Positions 1-9,046 of a DNA stretch of 64,000 nt are shown in pieces. The translations under genes and the position numbers were made by a program. The stretch covers positions 124,001-188,000 of the forward strand of contig NZ_JAKSYI010000108.1 of the NCBI RefSeq assembly GCF_022829285.1. The letters are read 5' to 3'. Position 1 is the stretch's first letter; each line of letters opens with the position of its first letter. The stretch is from Methylobacterium sp. J-078 (GTDB lineage: Bacteria; Pseudomonadota; Alphaproteobacteria; Rhizobiales; Beijerinckiaceae). The notes beneath the pieces were generated by a model, which did no database searches, was not told the DNA's origin, and was given only the letters and a program-made list of their open reading frames with translations.

Positions 1-913
1 CCTGCGCACCGACGGGCAGCCGGCGGCCATCCGTGGCCAATCCCCGGTGATGCTGGCCGATCTCGGTCCCGACGCGCCCCAGGTGCCCTCGGAGCGCCTG
101 GCCCGCGCCACCCGCCCGGCCCTGGCCTTCAAGGAGGCCGGCGAGCGCGAGGCCGACGCCGAAACCGCGAATCCGGCCTCCGGCGTTGCGAGCGCCGAGG
201 CGCCCGAGGCGGCCCCGGCGCCGCGCCCGGCCCGGTCCGCGCCGGTCCTGGTGGCGGGCGCCGCCACCGTGGCGGTCCCGGCCGCGCTCCAGCCCACGGC
301 GAACCGCGACACGACCTTCCGGCCCGTGCGGCACGCCCCTGCCGAGCCCCATCACGCCGTGGCGCAGGCCGCCCCGCTCAGCCTCACGCCGCCGCCCCTG
401 CGGTTGGCCGGCGCCCGGCCGGAGCCCGGCCGGGTCGAGGTCGCGAGCCGCTTCGCCGCCGTGCCCTCCGCCGGCAAAGTAACCGGCAAGGTCCCGCCGG
501 CCACCGCCGCATTCGCCCAACCCGCGCGGCCCGTGACCGGAAAGCCGGAGTCCGGATCGACCCGCGTGGCCGCCGCGGGCAGACCGCTGGCTCCGCTGCA
601 GGCCTCCGCCAGATCCTCCGGGTCACACCCAGCCGCGACCCGGCTCGCCGCGCAGGATTCCTCCGGCCTCGCCTCGAAGGCGGGCTCGACGCCCAAGATG
701 GCTCCGGCTCCCAGGACGGATCTGGCCTCCAAGATGGCTCCGCCGTCGAAGGCAGCCCTGGCCCGCCTCGCGGCCGATGCCACGGCACCCAAGGCGGGCG
801 GTACCAAGGCGGCGTCCGCGACCTGGGCCGGCGCCGCCGACAGGACGTCCGTCGCCGCAGCGCCCGCCAAGGCACAGGGGCGCGCCCGGGCCCAGTTCGC
901 CGAGGCCCGCTGA
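1..913 (+). CDS. C-terminal part of an RlpA-like septal ring protein (5' truncated by window edge)
   Basis: The reading frame is open from base 2 to a TGA at 911-913, so the true start lies upstream of the window. What is visible is about 303 residues. A short stretch resembling the end of a globular domain (LRTDGQPAAIRG) is followed by a long tail rich in Ala, Pro, Lys and Arg with loosely repeated KMAP and SKA motifs. The tail has no catalytic motif. The RlpA call is mainly from context: in many Hyphomicrobiales rlpA lies just upstream of a D,D-carboxypeptidase, tmk and holB, as here. RlpA-family proteins are envelope lytic transglycosylases or peptidoglycan binders. The family call is an inference; that the frame is coding is more secure. 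Confidence 0.5.
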   Translation, partial: LRTDGQPAAIRGQSPVMLADLGPDAPQVPSERLARATRPALAFKEAGEREADAETANPASGVASAEAPEAAPAPRPARSAPVLVAGAATVAVPAALQPTANRDTTFRPVRHAPAEPHHAVAQAAPLSLTPPPLRLAGARPEPGRVEVASRFAAVPSAGKVTGKVPPATAAFAQPARPVTGKPESGSTRVAAAGRPLAPLQASARSSGSHPAATRLAAQDSSGLASKAGSTPKMAPAPRTDLASKMAPPSKAALARLAADATAPKAGGTKAASATWAGAADRTSVAAAPAKAQGRARAQFAEAR

Positions 914-1058
914 AGTCCGGGCGCGAGCCCGGAGCCGCGCGGCGGATGGATCGTCGCGTGCTTGAAATCGCACGGGATTTGGTTCGATCTTGGCGGCGAT
1001 TGCCTGTAACGTCACGCTTGATCGTGGGGGCGGTGACGGGGTCGGCGTGAGGCAGGAC

Positions 1059-2294
1059 ATGGGTTTGAGATCAGTCGTGGCAGGGCGCGCTTCGTTGCGG
1101 CGCGGCGTGACGTCGGGCGTCGTCCTCGCCGTCGCGATGGCGGCGCTGAGCTTGGTCAAGGTGCCGGCCGCCCTGGCCCAGAGCTTCCAGACGGCGGCCC
1201 CCCACGCGATCCTGCTCGATGCCGATTCCGGCTCGGTGCTGTTCGAGAAGGGGGCCGACGAGCTCTTCTCCCCTGCCAGCATGGCCAAGCTGATGACCAC
1301 CGAGATCGTGTTCAACGAGATCCGGCAGGGCCGGCTCACCATGGACTCGGAGTTCCAGATTACCGAGGACGCCTGGCGCCGGGGCGGGGCGGGGGGCGGC
1401 GGCTCCTCGATGTTCGCCCAGCTCAACAGCCGCATCAAGCTGTCCGACCTCCTGCGCGGCCTCATCGTGCAATCGGGCAACGACGCCGCCATCGCCATCG
1501 GCGAGGGCATCGCGGGCTCGGAGGAGAATTTCGGGCGGATGATGACGGCGCGGGCGAAGGTGCTCGGGCTGACGCGCTCGACCTTCCGCAACGCCACCGG
1601 CTACGCGGCGCCCGACCAGAAGGTGACCGCCCGCGACCTCGCCAAGCTCGCCCTGCACCTGATCGAGGCCTATCCGGACCTCTACAAGATCTTCGCCGAG
1701 CGCGAGTTCACCTGGAACAAGATCAAGCAGCAGAACCGCAACCCGCTCCTGACCCTCGATATCGGCGCCGACGGCCTGAAGACCGGCTACCTCGAGGAAT
1801 CCGGCTACGGCCTGACCGGCTCGGCCGTGCAGAACGGGCAGCGCCTGATCATGGTGGTGAGCGGCCTGAAGACCGCCCGCGACCGGGCGGCGGAATCGCG
1901 CAAGCTGATGGAATGGGGCTTCCGCGCCTTCGAGCCGCGCCAGATCTTCACGGCGAACGAGACCGTGGCGGAGGCCTCGGTCTATGGCGGGGCGGCCGGC
2001 AGCGTGCCCCTCGTCGCCAGGAAGCCCGTGCGCGTGCTGCTGCCGCGCGGCTCCGGCGACAAGATCACCGCGAAGGCGGTCTACCAGGGCCCCCTGGTCG
2101 CCCCGATCGAGCAGGGCCGGGAGGTCGGCCGCCTGCGCATCACCCGCGGCGAGACCCAGGCCCTCGACCTGCCGCTCTATGCCGGCGAGGCGGTGGAGGC
2201 GGGCACCATCCCGCAGAGGGCCCTCGACGCCACCTGGGAGGTCGGCACCGGCCTGTTCCGCAAGGCTTTCGAGAAGGCCGGCGCGAAATCGTGA
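1059..2294 (+). CDS. D-alanyl-D-alanine carboxypeptidase, S11 family (penicillin-binding protein 5/6 type)
   Basis: This periplasmic enzyme trims the terminal D-Ala from peptidoglycan stem peptides. The 411-residue product begins with a signal peptide (hydrophobic stretch about 17-40, cleavage near ALA-QS) and carries all three S11 motifs: SxxK (S74-M-A-K77, nucleophile and base), SGN (139-141) and KTG (241-243). The C-terminal third fits the PBP5 beta-domain. ATG 1059 was chosen because the signal peptide follows directly; an in-frame GTG at 1047 and a TTG at 990 are alternatives. The stop overlaps the tmk start, suggesting translational coupling. Family assignment is firm; dacF or dacC would both be plausible names. 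Confidence 0.93.
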   Translation: MGLRSVVAGRASLRRGVTSGVVLAVAMAALSLVKVPAALAQSFQTAAPHAILLDADSGSVLFEKGADELFSPASMAKLMTTEIVFNEIRQGRLTMDSEFQITEDAWRRGGAGGGGSSMFAQLNSRIKLSDLLRGLIVQSGNDAAIAIGEGIAGSEENFGRMMTARAKVLGLTRSTFRNATGYAAPDQKVTARDLAKLALHLIEAYPDLYKIFAEREFTWNKIKQQNRNPLLTLDIGADGLKTGYLEESGYGLTGSAVQNGQRLIMVVSGLKTARDRAAESRKLMEWGFRAFEPRQIFTANETVAEASVYGGAAGSVPLVARKPVRVLLPRGSGDKITAKAVYQGPLVAPIEQGREVGRLRITRGETQALDLPLYAGEAVEAGTIPQRALDATWEVGTGLFRKAFEKAGAKS

Positions 2295-3010
2295 CGGCGC
2301 GGGCGGGCGGAGCGGGCAGGGGGCGCTTCATCACCTTCGAGGGCGGGGAGGGGGCCGGCAAGTCGACCCAGATCCGGCGCCTCGCCGCGCATCTGCGCGC
2401 GCGTTCCGGCCGCCCCGTGGTGACGACGCGCGAGCCCGGCGGCTCGCCCCGGGCCGAGGCCATCCGCGAGGCGCTGCTCGCGGGGCTGGCCAAGCCCCAC
2501 GGCCCCTTCGCCGAGGCGCTGCTGTTCTGCGCCGCCCGGATCGACCACCTCGACACCCTGATCCGCCCGGCCCTGGCGGCGGGCGAGATCGTGCTGTGCG
2601 ACCGCTTCGCGGATTCGACCCGGGCCTACCAGGGCGCGGCCGGCGGCCTCGACCCGGCCCTCCTGACGAGCCTGGAGGAGGTGGTCGTCGGCCAGACCCG
2701 GCCCGACCTGACCCTGATCCTCGACTGCGACCCGGAACTCGGGCTCGCCCGCGCCCGCGCGCGGCAATCCGCGGACGAGACCGCCGGCGCCGCGGCGGGG
2801 CCGGACCGCTTCGAGGCCGAGGCCCTGGCCTTCCACGCGCGCCTGCGCGCCGCCTTCCTCGCCATCGCGGCGGCGGAGCCGGGGCGCTGCGCCGTCGTCA
2901 ACGCGGCCCTGTCCGCCGATGCCGTCGAGGCCGCGATCCGCACCGTGGTGGCCGAGCGCCTGCCCGGGCTCTTCGCCGAGACGCCGGGAGCGCACGGCGA
3001 TGCGGCCTGA
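2291..3010 (+). CDS. tmk: thymidylate kinase
   Basis: Phosphorylates dTMP to dTDP for DNA synthesis in the cytoplasm. The 239-residue protein has the P-loop GGEGAGKST at residues 18-26, preceded by the family-typical RFITFEG strand, and a CDRFADSTRAYQG segment matching the DR(Y/F) nucleoside-binding motif. The start is the GTG at 2291, which overlaps the stop of the carboxypeptidase gene (GTGA); an upstream extension in the same frame is only a shadow of that gene. The next gene, holB, starts inside its last codons (ATG at 3000), so dac-tmk-holB look like one translationally coupled operon. Confidence 0.95.
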   Translation: MTARAGGAGRGRFITFEGGEGAGKSTQIRRLAAHLRARSGRPVVTTREPGGSPRAEAIREALLAGLAKPHGPFAEALLFCAARIDHLDTLIRPALAAGEIVLCDRFADSTRAYQGAAGGLDPALLTSLEEVVVGQTRPDLTLILDCDPELGLARARARQSADETAGAAAGPDRFEAEALAFHARLRAAFLAIAAAEPGRCAVVNAALSADAVEAAIRTVVAERLPGLFAETPGAHGDAA

Positions 3011-4067
3011 GCGCCCCCCCGAGGACGTCGAGCCCGGCGACCTGACCGAGGTCCCGCGCCCGCGCGAGCGGGCCGGCCTCGTCGGCCATGCCGAGGCGGA
3101 GGCCGCCTTCGCCGAATCCATCGGCTCCGGGCGCCTGCACCATGCCTGGCTCATCGGCGGCCCGCGCGGCATCGGCAAGGCGACCCTGGCCTACCGGGTC
3201 GCCCGCTGGCTCCTCGCCAACCCCACCGCGCGGGACGTCCCCCCGCACCTTTCCGTCGATCCCGGCCACCCGGTGGCGCGGCAGGTTGCGGCCCTGTCGC
3301 ACCCCAACCTCGTGGCCCTGCGCCGGACGCGGGCGCCCAACGCCAAGACCCTGGCGACCCGGATCTCGGTGGATGCGGCGCGTGGCGCCCTCGCGCTCTT
3401 CGGCTCCACGGCGGGCAGCGCCGGCGGCTACCGCATCTGCATCGTCGACAGCGCCGAGGACCTGAACGCCAACAGCGCCAACGCGCTCCTCAAGATGGTG
3501 GAGGAGCCCCCGCCCCGCTGCCTCTTCCTCATCGTCAGCCACGCGCCGGGGCGGCTCCTGCCGACCATCCGCTCGCGCTGCCGGGCCCTGACCCTGCGCC
3601 CGCTCGCGCAAGCCGAGGTGGCGCGGGTGATCGGCGGCTTTCCCCCGCCCTTCGTGCAGCCGAGCTCCGAGGCGCTCGCCCGGGCGGCGCAGCTCTCGGA
3701 GGGCTCGGTCGCCGACGCCGTCGCCCTCCTCGATCCGGCCCGGGCCGGCCTCGTGTCCGAGGTCGAGACCCTGCTGGCCCGCCTCGACCATCCGGACTGG
3801 CGCCGCATCCTCGCCCTCGCCGAGAAGCTCTCGGGACGCGAATCCGACGAGCTCTTCGCGGCGAGCCTCGACACGGTGTTCCGCTTCGTCTCGGCCGAGC
3901 TCGATCGGCGCCGGCACGAGCCCCCCGCCCGCCTTGCGGCCCTGGTCGAGGTATGTGACAAGATCGCCCGCGCCGCGCGGGAGGCCGCGACCTACAATCT
4001 CGACCGCCGGCCGCTGGTCCTGTCCCTGTTCGGCGACCTGGCCGGCGCGCTCCGCGACGCCGCCTGA
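3000..4067 (+). CDS. holB: DNA polymerase III subunit delta'
   Basis: Part of the clamp-loader complex that puts the beta sliding clamp on DNA. The 355-residue protein has a Walker A-like segment GPRGIGKAT (54-62), the sensor region NANSANALLKMVEEPPP and the arginine-finger segment TIRSRCRAL typical of HolB. The zinc-binding cysteine cluster of gamma-proteobacterial homologues is absent, as far as can be seen. The start ATG at 3000 overlaps the end of tmk by 11 bases. It is the last gene before a 160-base gap holding two hairpins, so transcription of the dac-tmk-holB operon may end there. Confidence 0.93.
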   Translation: MRPERPPEDVEPGDLTEVPRPRERAGLVGHAEAEAAFAESIGSGRLHHAWLIGGPRGIGKATLAYRVARWLLANPTARDVPPHLSVDPGHPVARQVAALSHPNLVALRRTRAPNAKTLATRISVDAARGALALFGSTAGSAGGYRICIVDSAEDLNANSANALLKMVEEPPPRCLFLIVSHAPGRLLPTIRSRCRALTLRPLAQAEVARVIGGFPPPFVQPSSEALARAAQLSEGSVADAVALLDPARAGLVSEVETLLARLDHPDWRRILALAEKLSGRESDELFAASLDTVFRFVSAELDRRRHEPPARLAALVEVCDKIARAAREAATYNLDRRPLVLSLFGDLAGALRDAA

Positions 4068-4079
4068 TCGGCATGGTAA

Positions 4080-4124
4080 GCAGATTTCGCAAAAGCGGCC
4101 GCCGGTTTTGCGACAAAAATCTGC
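4080..4124. other. imperfect stem-loop downstream of holB
   Basis: GCAGATTT pairs with AAATCTGC at the ends. After a four-base bulge CGCAAAA pairs with TTTTGCG, and a GC-rich loop containing GCGGCCGC closes it. It starts 13 bases after the holB stop. It could act as a terminator or RNA-stabilising structure, although no T-run follows. Confidence 0.5.
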
Positions 4125-4135
4125 GACACAACAAT

Positions 4136-4183
4136 AGCCTAAGCTGACTTGCGTTGGTACCCCAACGCAAGTCAGCTTAGGCT
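4136..4183. repeat. perfect palindrome with 22-bp arms and 4-base loop between holB and metG
   Basis: The left arm at 4136-4157 begins AGCCTAAGCTGACTTGCG. It is matched without a single mismatch by the right arm at 4162-4183; the loop is TACC. The AT content of the arms is higher than the surroundings. No T-run follows on either strand, so a simple intrinsic terminator is not obvious. It lies 45 bases before the metG start. It could be a bidirectional terminator, a leader hairpin affecting metG, or a copy of a dispersed palindromic repeat; only one copy was noticed in this window. Confidence 0.85.
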
Positions 4184-4228
4184 TCCGCCGTCCTGTGATC
4201 CCAGGACCCGATTCCGGGACCTGATCCT

Positions 4229-5833
4229 GTGAACCCTGTATCCGGGGAACCCCTCGACGTGACCGCCACCGACCCGGCAAGCCGCAAGACCTTCGGCCTC
4301 TCCACCGCGATCTCCTACCCGAACGGCGCGCCCCATATCGGCCATGCCTACGAGGTGATCGCCACGGACGCGATCGCGCGCTTCAAGCGCCTCGACGGCT
4401 ACGACGTGCTGTTCTCCACGGGCACCGACGAGCACGGCGTCAAGATCCAGCAGACGGCGGCCAAGGCCGGGATCGGCCCGCGCGAACTCGTGGACGACAT
4501 GTCCGCCCGCTTCCGCGCCGTGGCCGAGGCCCTGGACTGCAGCCACGACCGCTTCATCCGCACCACCGAGCCCGAGCACTACGCCGCCGCCCAGGAACTC
4601 TGGCGCCGGATGGAGGCCAACGGCGACCTCTACCTGTCGAAGTACGCCGGCTGGTACTCCGTGCGCGACGAGGCCTACTACGCCGAGGACGAACTCGAGG
4701 CCGGCCCCGACGGCACGCCCGTGGCCAAGGCCACCGGCACGCCGGTGACCTGGATGGAGGAGGAGAATTTTCTCTTTCGTCTGTCCGCCTATCAGGATCG
4801 GCTGCTCGCCCTCTACGAAGCCGAGCCCGACTTCATCGGCCCGGAGACCCGGCGCAACGAGGTGGCGAGCTTCGTGCGCTCCGGCCTCAAGGACTTCTCC
4901 GTCAGCCGCACGAATTTCGACTGGGGCGTGCCGGTGCCGGGGCATCCCGACCACGTCATGTACGTCTGGGTCGACGCGCTCACGAACTACCTCACCGTCA
5001 CGGGCTTCCCCGACGACGCCGATCCCCGGAGGCAGTTCTGGCCGATGGACCTGCACGTCATCGGCAAGGACATCGTGCGCTTCCACGCGGTGTACTGGCC
5101 GGCCTTCCTGATGTCGGCGGGTCTGCCGCTGCCCAAGCGCGTCTTCGGCCACGGCTTCCTGCTCTCCAAGGGCGAGAAGATGTCGAAGTCGCTGGGCAAC
5201 GTCGTCGACCCGATGGACCTGATCGCGACCTACGGCGTCGACGCGGTGCGCCACTTCGTGCTGCGCGAGGTGCCCTTCGGCGGCGACGGCAATTACAGCC
5301 ACGAGGCGATCATCACCCGCTACACGGCGGACCTCTCGAACGGCCTCGGCAACCTCGCCCAGCGCTCGCTCTCGATGATTGCCAAGAACTGTTCCGGGCT
5401 GGTCCCCGAGCATGGCACCTTCACGGACGACGACCGCGCCTTGCTGGCCCTGGCCGATGCCCTGCCGGGCACCGTGCGCGAGGCCATGGACCGGCTCGCC
5501 CTGCACACGGCGCTCGCCGAGATCTGGGCCGTGATCACGGCCGCCGACCGCTACTTCGACGCGCAGAAGCCCTGGGTCCTGCGCAAATCCGATCCGGCCC
5601 GGATGGCGGCCTCGCTCTACGTCGTGGCCGAGACCCTGCGGGCCATCGGCATCCTGGTGCAGCCCTTCATGCCGGGCTCAGGCGCCCGTCTCCTCGACCT
5701 CCTGGCCGTGCCGGCGGACCGTCGGCAACTCGCCGATGTGGGGGAGGGCGGCCGCCTCGTGCCCGGCACGCCGCTCCCCGCCCCCGTCGGCCTGTTCCCG
5801 CGCTTCGTCGAGCCGGAGACGCCGTCCGCGTGA
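4229..5833 (+). CDS. metG: methionyl-tRNA synthetase
   Basis: Charges initiator and elongator tRNA-Met in the cytoplasm. The protein (534 residues from the GTG at 4229) has the class I signature HIGH at 36-39 within [10 protein letters not shown] and KMSKS at 317-321. The anticodon-binding helical domain follows. There is no C-terminal EMAP/tRNA-binding domain and no obvious zinc knuckle with four cysteines, in line with the short alphaproteobacterial form. The start is uncertain; another GTG lies at 4259 just before the conserved region. tatD follows after 45 bases in the same direction, the usual alphaproteobacterial order. Confidence 0.95.
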   Translation: MNPVSGEPLDVTATDPASRKTFGLSTAISYPNGAPHIGHAYEVIATDAIARFKRLDGYDVLFSTGTDEHGVKIQQTAAKAGIGPRELVDDMSARFRAVAEALDCSHDRFIRTTEPEHYAAAQELWRRMEANGDLYLSKYAGWYSVRDEAYYAEDELEAGPDGTPVAKATGTPVTWMEEENFLFRLSAYQDRLLALYEAEPDFIGPETRRNEVASFVRSGLKDFSVSRTNFDWGVPVPGHPDHVMYVWVDALTNYLTVTGFPDDADPRRQFWPMDLHVIGKDIVRFHAVYWPAFLMSAGLPLPKRVFGHGFLLSKGEKMSKSLGNVVDPMDLIATYGVDAVRHFVLREVPFGGDGNYSHEAIITRYTADLSNGLGNLAQRSLSMIAKNCSGLVPEHGTFTDDDRALLALADALPGTVREAMDRLALHTALAEIWAVITAADRYFDAQKPWVLRKSDPARMAASLYVVAETLRAIGILVQPFMPGSGARLLDLLAVPADRRQLADVGEGGRLVPGTPLPAPVGLFPRFVEPETPSA

Positions 5834-5878
5834 GCGACGGTGCCTCGCCCGCCCGACCGTTTTCTGAGCCCCCCTGTC

Positions 5879-6658
5879 ATGCTCGTCGATAGCCATTGCC
5901 ACCTCGATTTTCCGAACTTCGCGGAGGATCTCCCGAGCGTCGTCGCCCGCGCCAAGGCGGCCGGCGTGAGCCGGATGGTCACCATCTCCACGCGGGTCGC
6001 CAAGGCCCGGACCTACGAGACCCTGTCCGAAGCCCACCCGGAAATCTGGCACACCATCGGCACCCACCCGGACGGGGCGGGCGATGAGCCCGACGTGCCG
6101 ACCGAGGCCATCGTGGCGCACACGCACCATCCCCGCTGCATCGGCATCGGCGAGTCGGGCCTCGACTTCCACTACGACAACGCGGCCCCCGAGGCGGTGC
6201 AGGAGCGGGTCTTCCGCCGTCACATCGCCGCCGCCCGCGAGACCGGCCTGCCGCTGGTCATCCATTCCCGCGATGCCGATGCGGAGATGGAGGCGATCCT
6301 CGTCGACGAGATGGCGCGCGGCACGTTCACGGCCGTCCTGCACTGCTTCTCGTCAGGCGCGCGCCTCGCGGAGGTCGGCGTCGAACTCGGTTTCTGCGTG
6401 TCCTTCTCCGGTATCGTCACCTTCCGGCGCTCGCACGACCTGCGGGCGATCGCCCGTTCGGTGCCGCCCGACCGCCTCCTGGTGGAGACCGACGCCCCCT
6501 TCCTGGCGCCCGAGCCGCATCGCGGCCGCACCAACGAGCCGGCCTACACGGCGGACACGGCCCGCTCCCTGGCCCAGACCCTCGACATGGACTTCGCGGA
6601 GCTCGCTGCCCTGACCACCGCCAATTTCCACCGCCTGTTCCACAAGGCCGCAGGGTGA
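5879..6658 (+). CDS. tatD: TatD family hydrolase (metal-dependent DNase)
   Basis: TatD proteins are metal-dependent TIM-barrel hydrolases with 3'-exonuclease activity, linked to DNA repair and quality control. The 259-residue product shows the family markers in order: SHCHLDF near the N-terminus (HxH metal ligands), GESGLDFHYD (metal-bridging Glu), VIHSRDAD (His ligand), LHCFSS, and ETDAPFLAP near the end (Asp ligand). ATG 5879 was preferred over a GTG at 5840 because family members begin immediately before VDSHCH. It follows metG by 45 bases and precedes another hydrolase on the same strand. Confidence 0.93.
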   Translation: MLVDSHCHLDFPNFAEDLPSVVARAKAAGVSRMVTISTRVAKARTYETLSEAHPEIWHTIGTHPDGAGDEPDVPTEAIVAHTHHPRCIGIGESGLDFHYDNAAPEAVQERVFRRHIAAARETGLPLVIHSRDADAEMEAILVDEMARGTFTAVLHCFSSGARLAEVGVELGFCVSFSGIVTFRRSHDLRAIARSVPPDRLLVETDAPFLAPEPHRGRTNEPAYTADTARSLAQTLDMDFAELAALTTANFHRLFHKAAG

Positions 6659-6731
6659 GCGGGGCAGGGGGCCCGGGTCGGGACGTGACAGGCCCCGCCC
6701 CCCTCCGATACCAACGGGAGCGGAGGTGCCG

Positions 6732-7541
6732 ATGGCTGCATTGACGGTGACGATCCTCGGCTGCGGCTCGTCGGGCGGCGTGCCTCGCGTCGGCTATGGC
6801 TGGGGGGCGTGCGATCCGGGCGAGCCGCGGAACCGGCGCCGGCGCTGCTCGCTCCTGGTGGAGCGTCACGATCGTCCGGGGGAGGCGGCCACCACCCTCC
6901 TCGTCGACACCGCGCCGGATCTGCGCGAGCAGCTCCTGGCCCGGGCCGTCCAACGCCTCGACGCCATCCTGTTCACCCATGCCCATGCCGACCACACCCA
7001 CGGCATCGACGACGTGCGGGCGCTGGTGATCCACATGCGCCGACGCATCCCGGTCTTCGCCGATGCCCGGACCCGGAGCCTGCTGGAGGCGCGCTTCGGC
7101 TACTGCTTCGAGACGCCGCCCAGCAGCGAGTACCCGCCGATCCTCGACATGAACGACCTGGCGGACGGGGCGGCGATGCAGGTGGAGGGGCCCGGCGGGG
7201 CCGTGACGGCCCTGCCCTTCGGCATGGAGCACGGCAACGAGGCCGCGCTCGGCTTCCGCTTCGGCCCGGTGGCCTACGCGCCCGACGTCAGCCTGATGCC
7301 GGAAACGTCGCAGGCACGGCTGCACGGGCTCGACCTGCTGATCATCGACGCCCTGCGGGAGACCCCGCACCCGACGCACTACTCGGTCTCGGACGCCCTG
7401 GCGCTGATCGAGACAGTGCGTCCACGCCGGGCCATCCTGACGAACCTGCACACGGATCTCGACTACGCGACCCTCGCGGCCAAGCTGCCTGCGAACGTCG
7501 TGCCGGCCCATGACGGCCTGAGCGTCACGCTGGACCTGTGA
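6732..7541 (+). CDS. metallo-beta-lactamase fold hydrolase (PhnP-like)
   Basis: The 269-residue protein starts with the strand-loop ILGCGSSGGVPR and carries the zinc-binding motif THAHADH at 82-88, followed by GIDDVR. This is the pattern of PhnP/RNase Z-like phosphodiesterases. Later histidines (MEHGNEAALGF, HPTHYSV) could complete the metal site. The substrate is not known; in many alphaproteobacteria this gene follows metG and tatD. The start ATG 6732 has GGGAGCGGAGG just upstream. The neighbour downstream is convergent. Confidence 0.85.
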   Translation: MAALTVTILGCGSSGGVPRVGYGWGACDPGEPRNRRRRCSLLVERHDRPGEAATTLLVDTAPDLREQLLARAVQRLDAILFTHAHADHTHGIDDVRALVIHMRRRIPVFADARTRSLLEARFGYCFETPPSSEYPPILDMNDLADGAAMQVEGPGGAVTALPFGMEHGNEAALGFRFGPVAYAPDVSLMPETSQARLHGLDLLIIDALRETPHPTHYSVSDALALIETVRPRRAILTNLHTDLDYATLAAKLPANVVPAHDGLSVTLDL

Positions 7542-7585
7542 CGCTTCCGGAGGAGGGCGGTCCGGCCGCCTTCCCGGTCCGGTCC

Positions 7586-8461
7586 TCAGTTCTGGGTGCT
7601 GGCATCCTGCGGCAGGCCGGCATTGGCCAGCAGCTGCGCGGTGGCGGCCCGGGCCAGGCGGTCGTAGCCCGCGTCGGTCATGTGCAGGCCGTCGGGGCCG
7701 ATCATCTGGGTGGGCGACAGCAGCCCCTGCGCGGCCCAGGCCCGCATCATCGCGTTCCGGCGGATCACCGGCACGTTGAGCTCCGTGGCGATGGCGTGCA
7801 GGGCGGCGCCGTAGGCCTCGGCCCCGTCGGTGGTCGAGAGCTTCTTGCACCATTGCTGGTCCATCAGGACCACGTCGGCCCCAGTGGCGCGCATGGCGAG
7901 GATGCCGGCGCGGGTGAGCTCGGCGAAGCGCTCGACGCTGACGCCGCTCATCGGGTCGTTGCTACCGGTCTGCCAGATCACGAGGTCCGGCTTGTCGGCG
8001 AGCACGTCGCGCTCCAGCCGCCGGGCCATGGCCTCGGAATCGTCGCCGCCCTTGCCCCGGTTGAGCACTGTGACGCTGGAATGCACGGAGCCCATCGTGC
8101 CGAGCCGCGCCGCGAGGTCGCGCTGGAGCTGGGCCGGGTAGGTCGTGGCCGGGGAGGAGGCGCCCGAACCCTCGGTTGAGGAGGAGCCGAAGGCCACGAT
8201 GCGGATGGCCTGACCCTGGCTGATGAGGCCGGCGAGGCGGGGCAGGCGGGCCAGCGCCCGGCGCGGGATCGCCGGACGGACCGTCGGCGCCGACCGCGCG
8301 GCCTCCGTTGCACTGGCCTGCGCCGGCTGCGCAATGACCTGCGGCGGCTGCACCAGGGCGGTGCGCTGCGGCTCGGCCCGCGCGCCCGTGGCGAGCGAAA
8401 CGGACCCGATGGCCAGAAGAGCCAAGCTCAGGATTGCGGAGGGGCGCGCAAAGATCGGCAT
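7586..8461 (-). CDS. secreted SGNH/GDSL-type hydrolase
   Basis: The 291-residue product has a clear signal peptide (MPIFARPS then a hydrophobic run to GARAEP) and the SGNH blocks in order. Block I is FGSSSTEG with the nucleophilic Ser around residue 93-95, block II is GKGGDD, block III is TGSND, and block V is DGLHMTDAGY with the Asp-His pair. This family contains esterases, lipases and carbohydrate-ester hydrolases acting on the cell surface or extracellular polymers. The substrate cannot be read from the sequence. The start was placed at the ATG before the signal peptide rather than at the longer open frame. It is monocistronic and convergent with the preceding hydrolase. Confidence 0.85.
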   Translation of the reverse strand: MPIFARPSAILSLALLAIGSVSLATGARAEPQRTALVQPPQVIAQPAQASATEAARSAPTVRPAIPRRALARLPRLAGLISQGQAIRIVAFGSSSTEGSGASSPATTYPAQLQRDLAARLGTMGSVHSSVTVLNRGKGGDDSEAMARRLERDVLADKPDLVIWQTGSNDPMSGVSVERFAELTRAGILAMRATGADVVLMDQQWCKKLSTTDGAEAYGAALHAIATELNVPVIRRNAMMRAWAAQGLLSPTQMIGPDGLHMTDAGYDRLARAATAQLLANAGLPQDASTQN

Positions 8462-9046
8462 CGCGTTCGCTTCGGAGAGGATCGATTCGGGCGGGCTTCC
8501 GCTCGGACGGCGCCCGGTATCATGTATTATGGGGAGGAATTGTGACATCCGCCAGCGGTTTAGCACTGCCGGGACCTGTCGCGCACCCGGGACCTGCCGA
8601 TTGCGTGAATCCGCCGTGTGGAGATTGCATGAATACGCGGTGTCGGGAATGGGTGAACCCTTCGTCAGCGTGAGGCCCCTGCCCCCGTTTCCGCAGGCTC
8701 AAGTTCCATAATATATCTTATGCGAACGGTGTTCCTGGCCTGGGATGTGGGTCCGCTTGCCGGACCGGACCCGGTTCTCAACGCGCATCTTCGAGGATTT
8801 GCGGAGCCCGGCGCTGGCGCGGCCTGTGACCCGCATCGGGCCCATCCCGCATCGAGACCATGCGGCGGCGGCCGGGGCCGGGGGTTCGCGAAGACCCCTC
8901 CCCGCGCCGCCGGTGCCGGGACAGAACCGCGAGGCGCCGCGCCGCGCGGCACCACGCCAGGAGGCGCCGCGATGGGCATGCGGGCGGGATTGCGATAGGA
9001 CGCGCCTCGACCGGTCGCCCGCGCGATCCGTCACGACGGAGACCCC
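8462..9046. other. 585-base intergenic region without a convincing gene
   Basis: Lies between the divergent SGNH hydrolase and the ABC exporter. It holds an imperfect 24-bp tandem duplication at 8599-8646 and an AT-rich patch (CATAATATATCTTATG) around 8707-8722 that could be promoter material. Several short open frames exist on both strands. None has a ribosome binding site together with a recognisable protein. Confidence 0.6.

Noticed and set aside
4136..4183. Reading the palindrome as an intrinsic terminator
   Set aside because: No T-run on either strand; kept as a palindromic repeat instead.
8720..8998. 92-codon plus-strand frame in the 8462-9046 gap
   Set aside because: Has an ATG after an AT-rich patch but no ribosome binding site, and a composition dominated by Gly, Ala, Pro and Arg without pattern.
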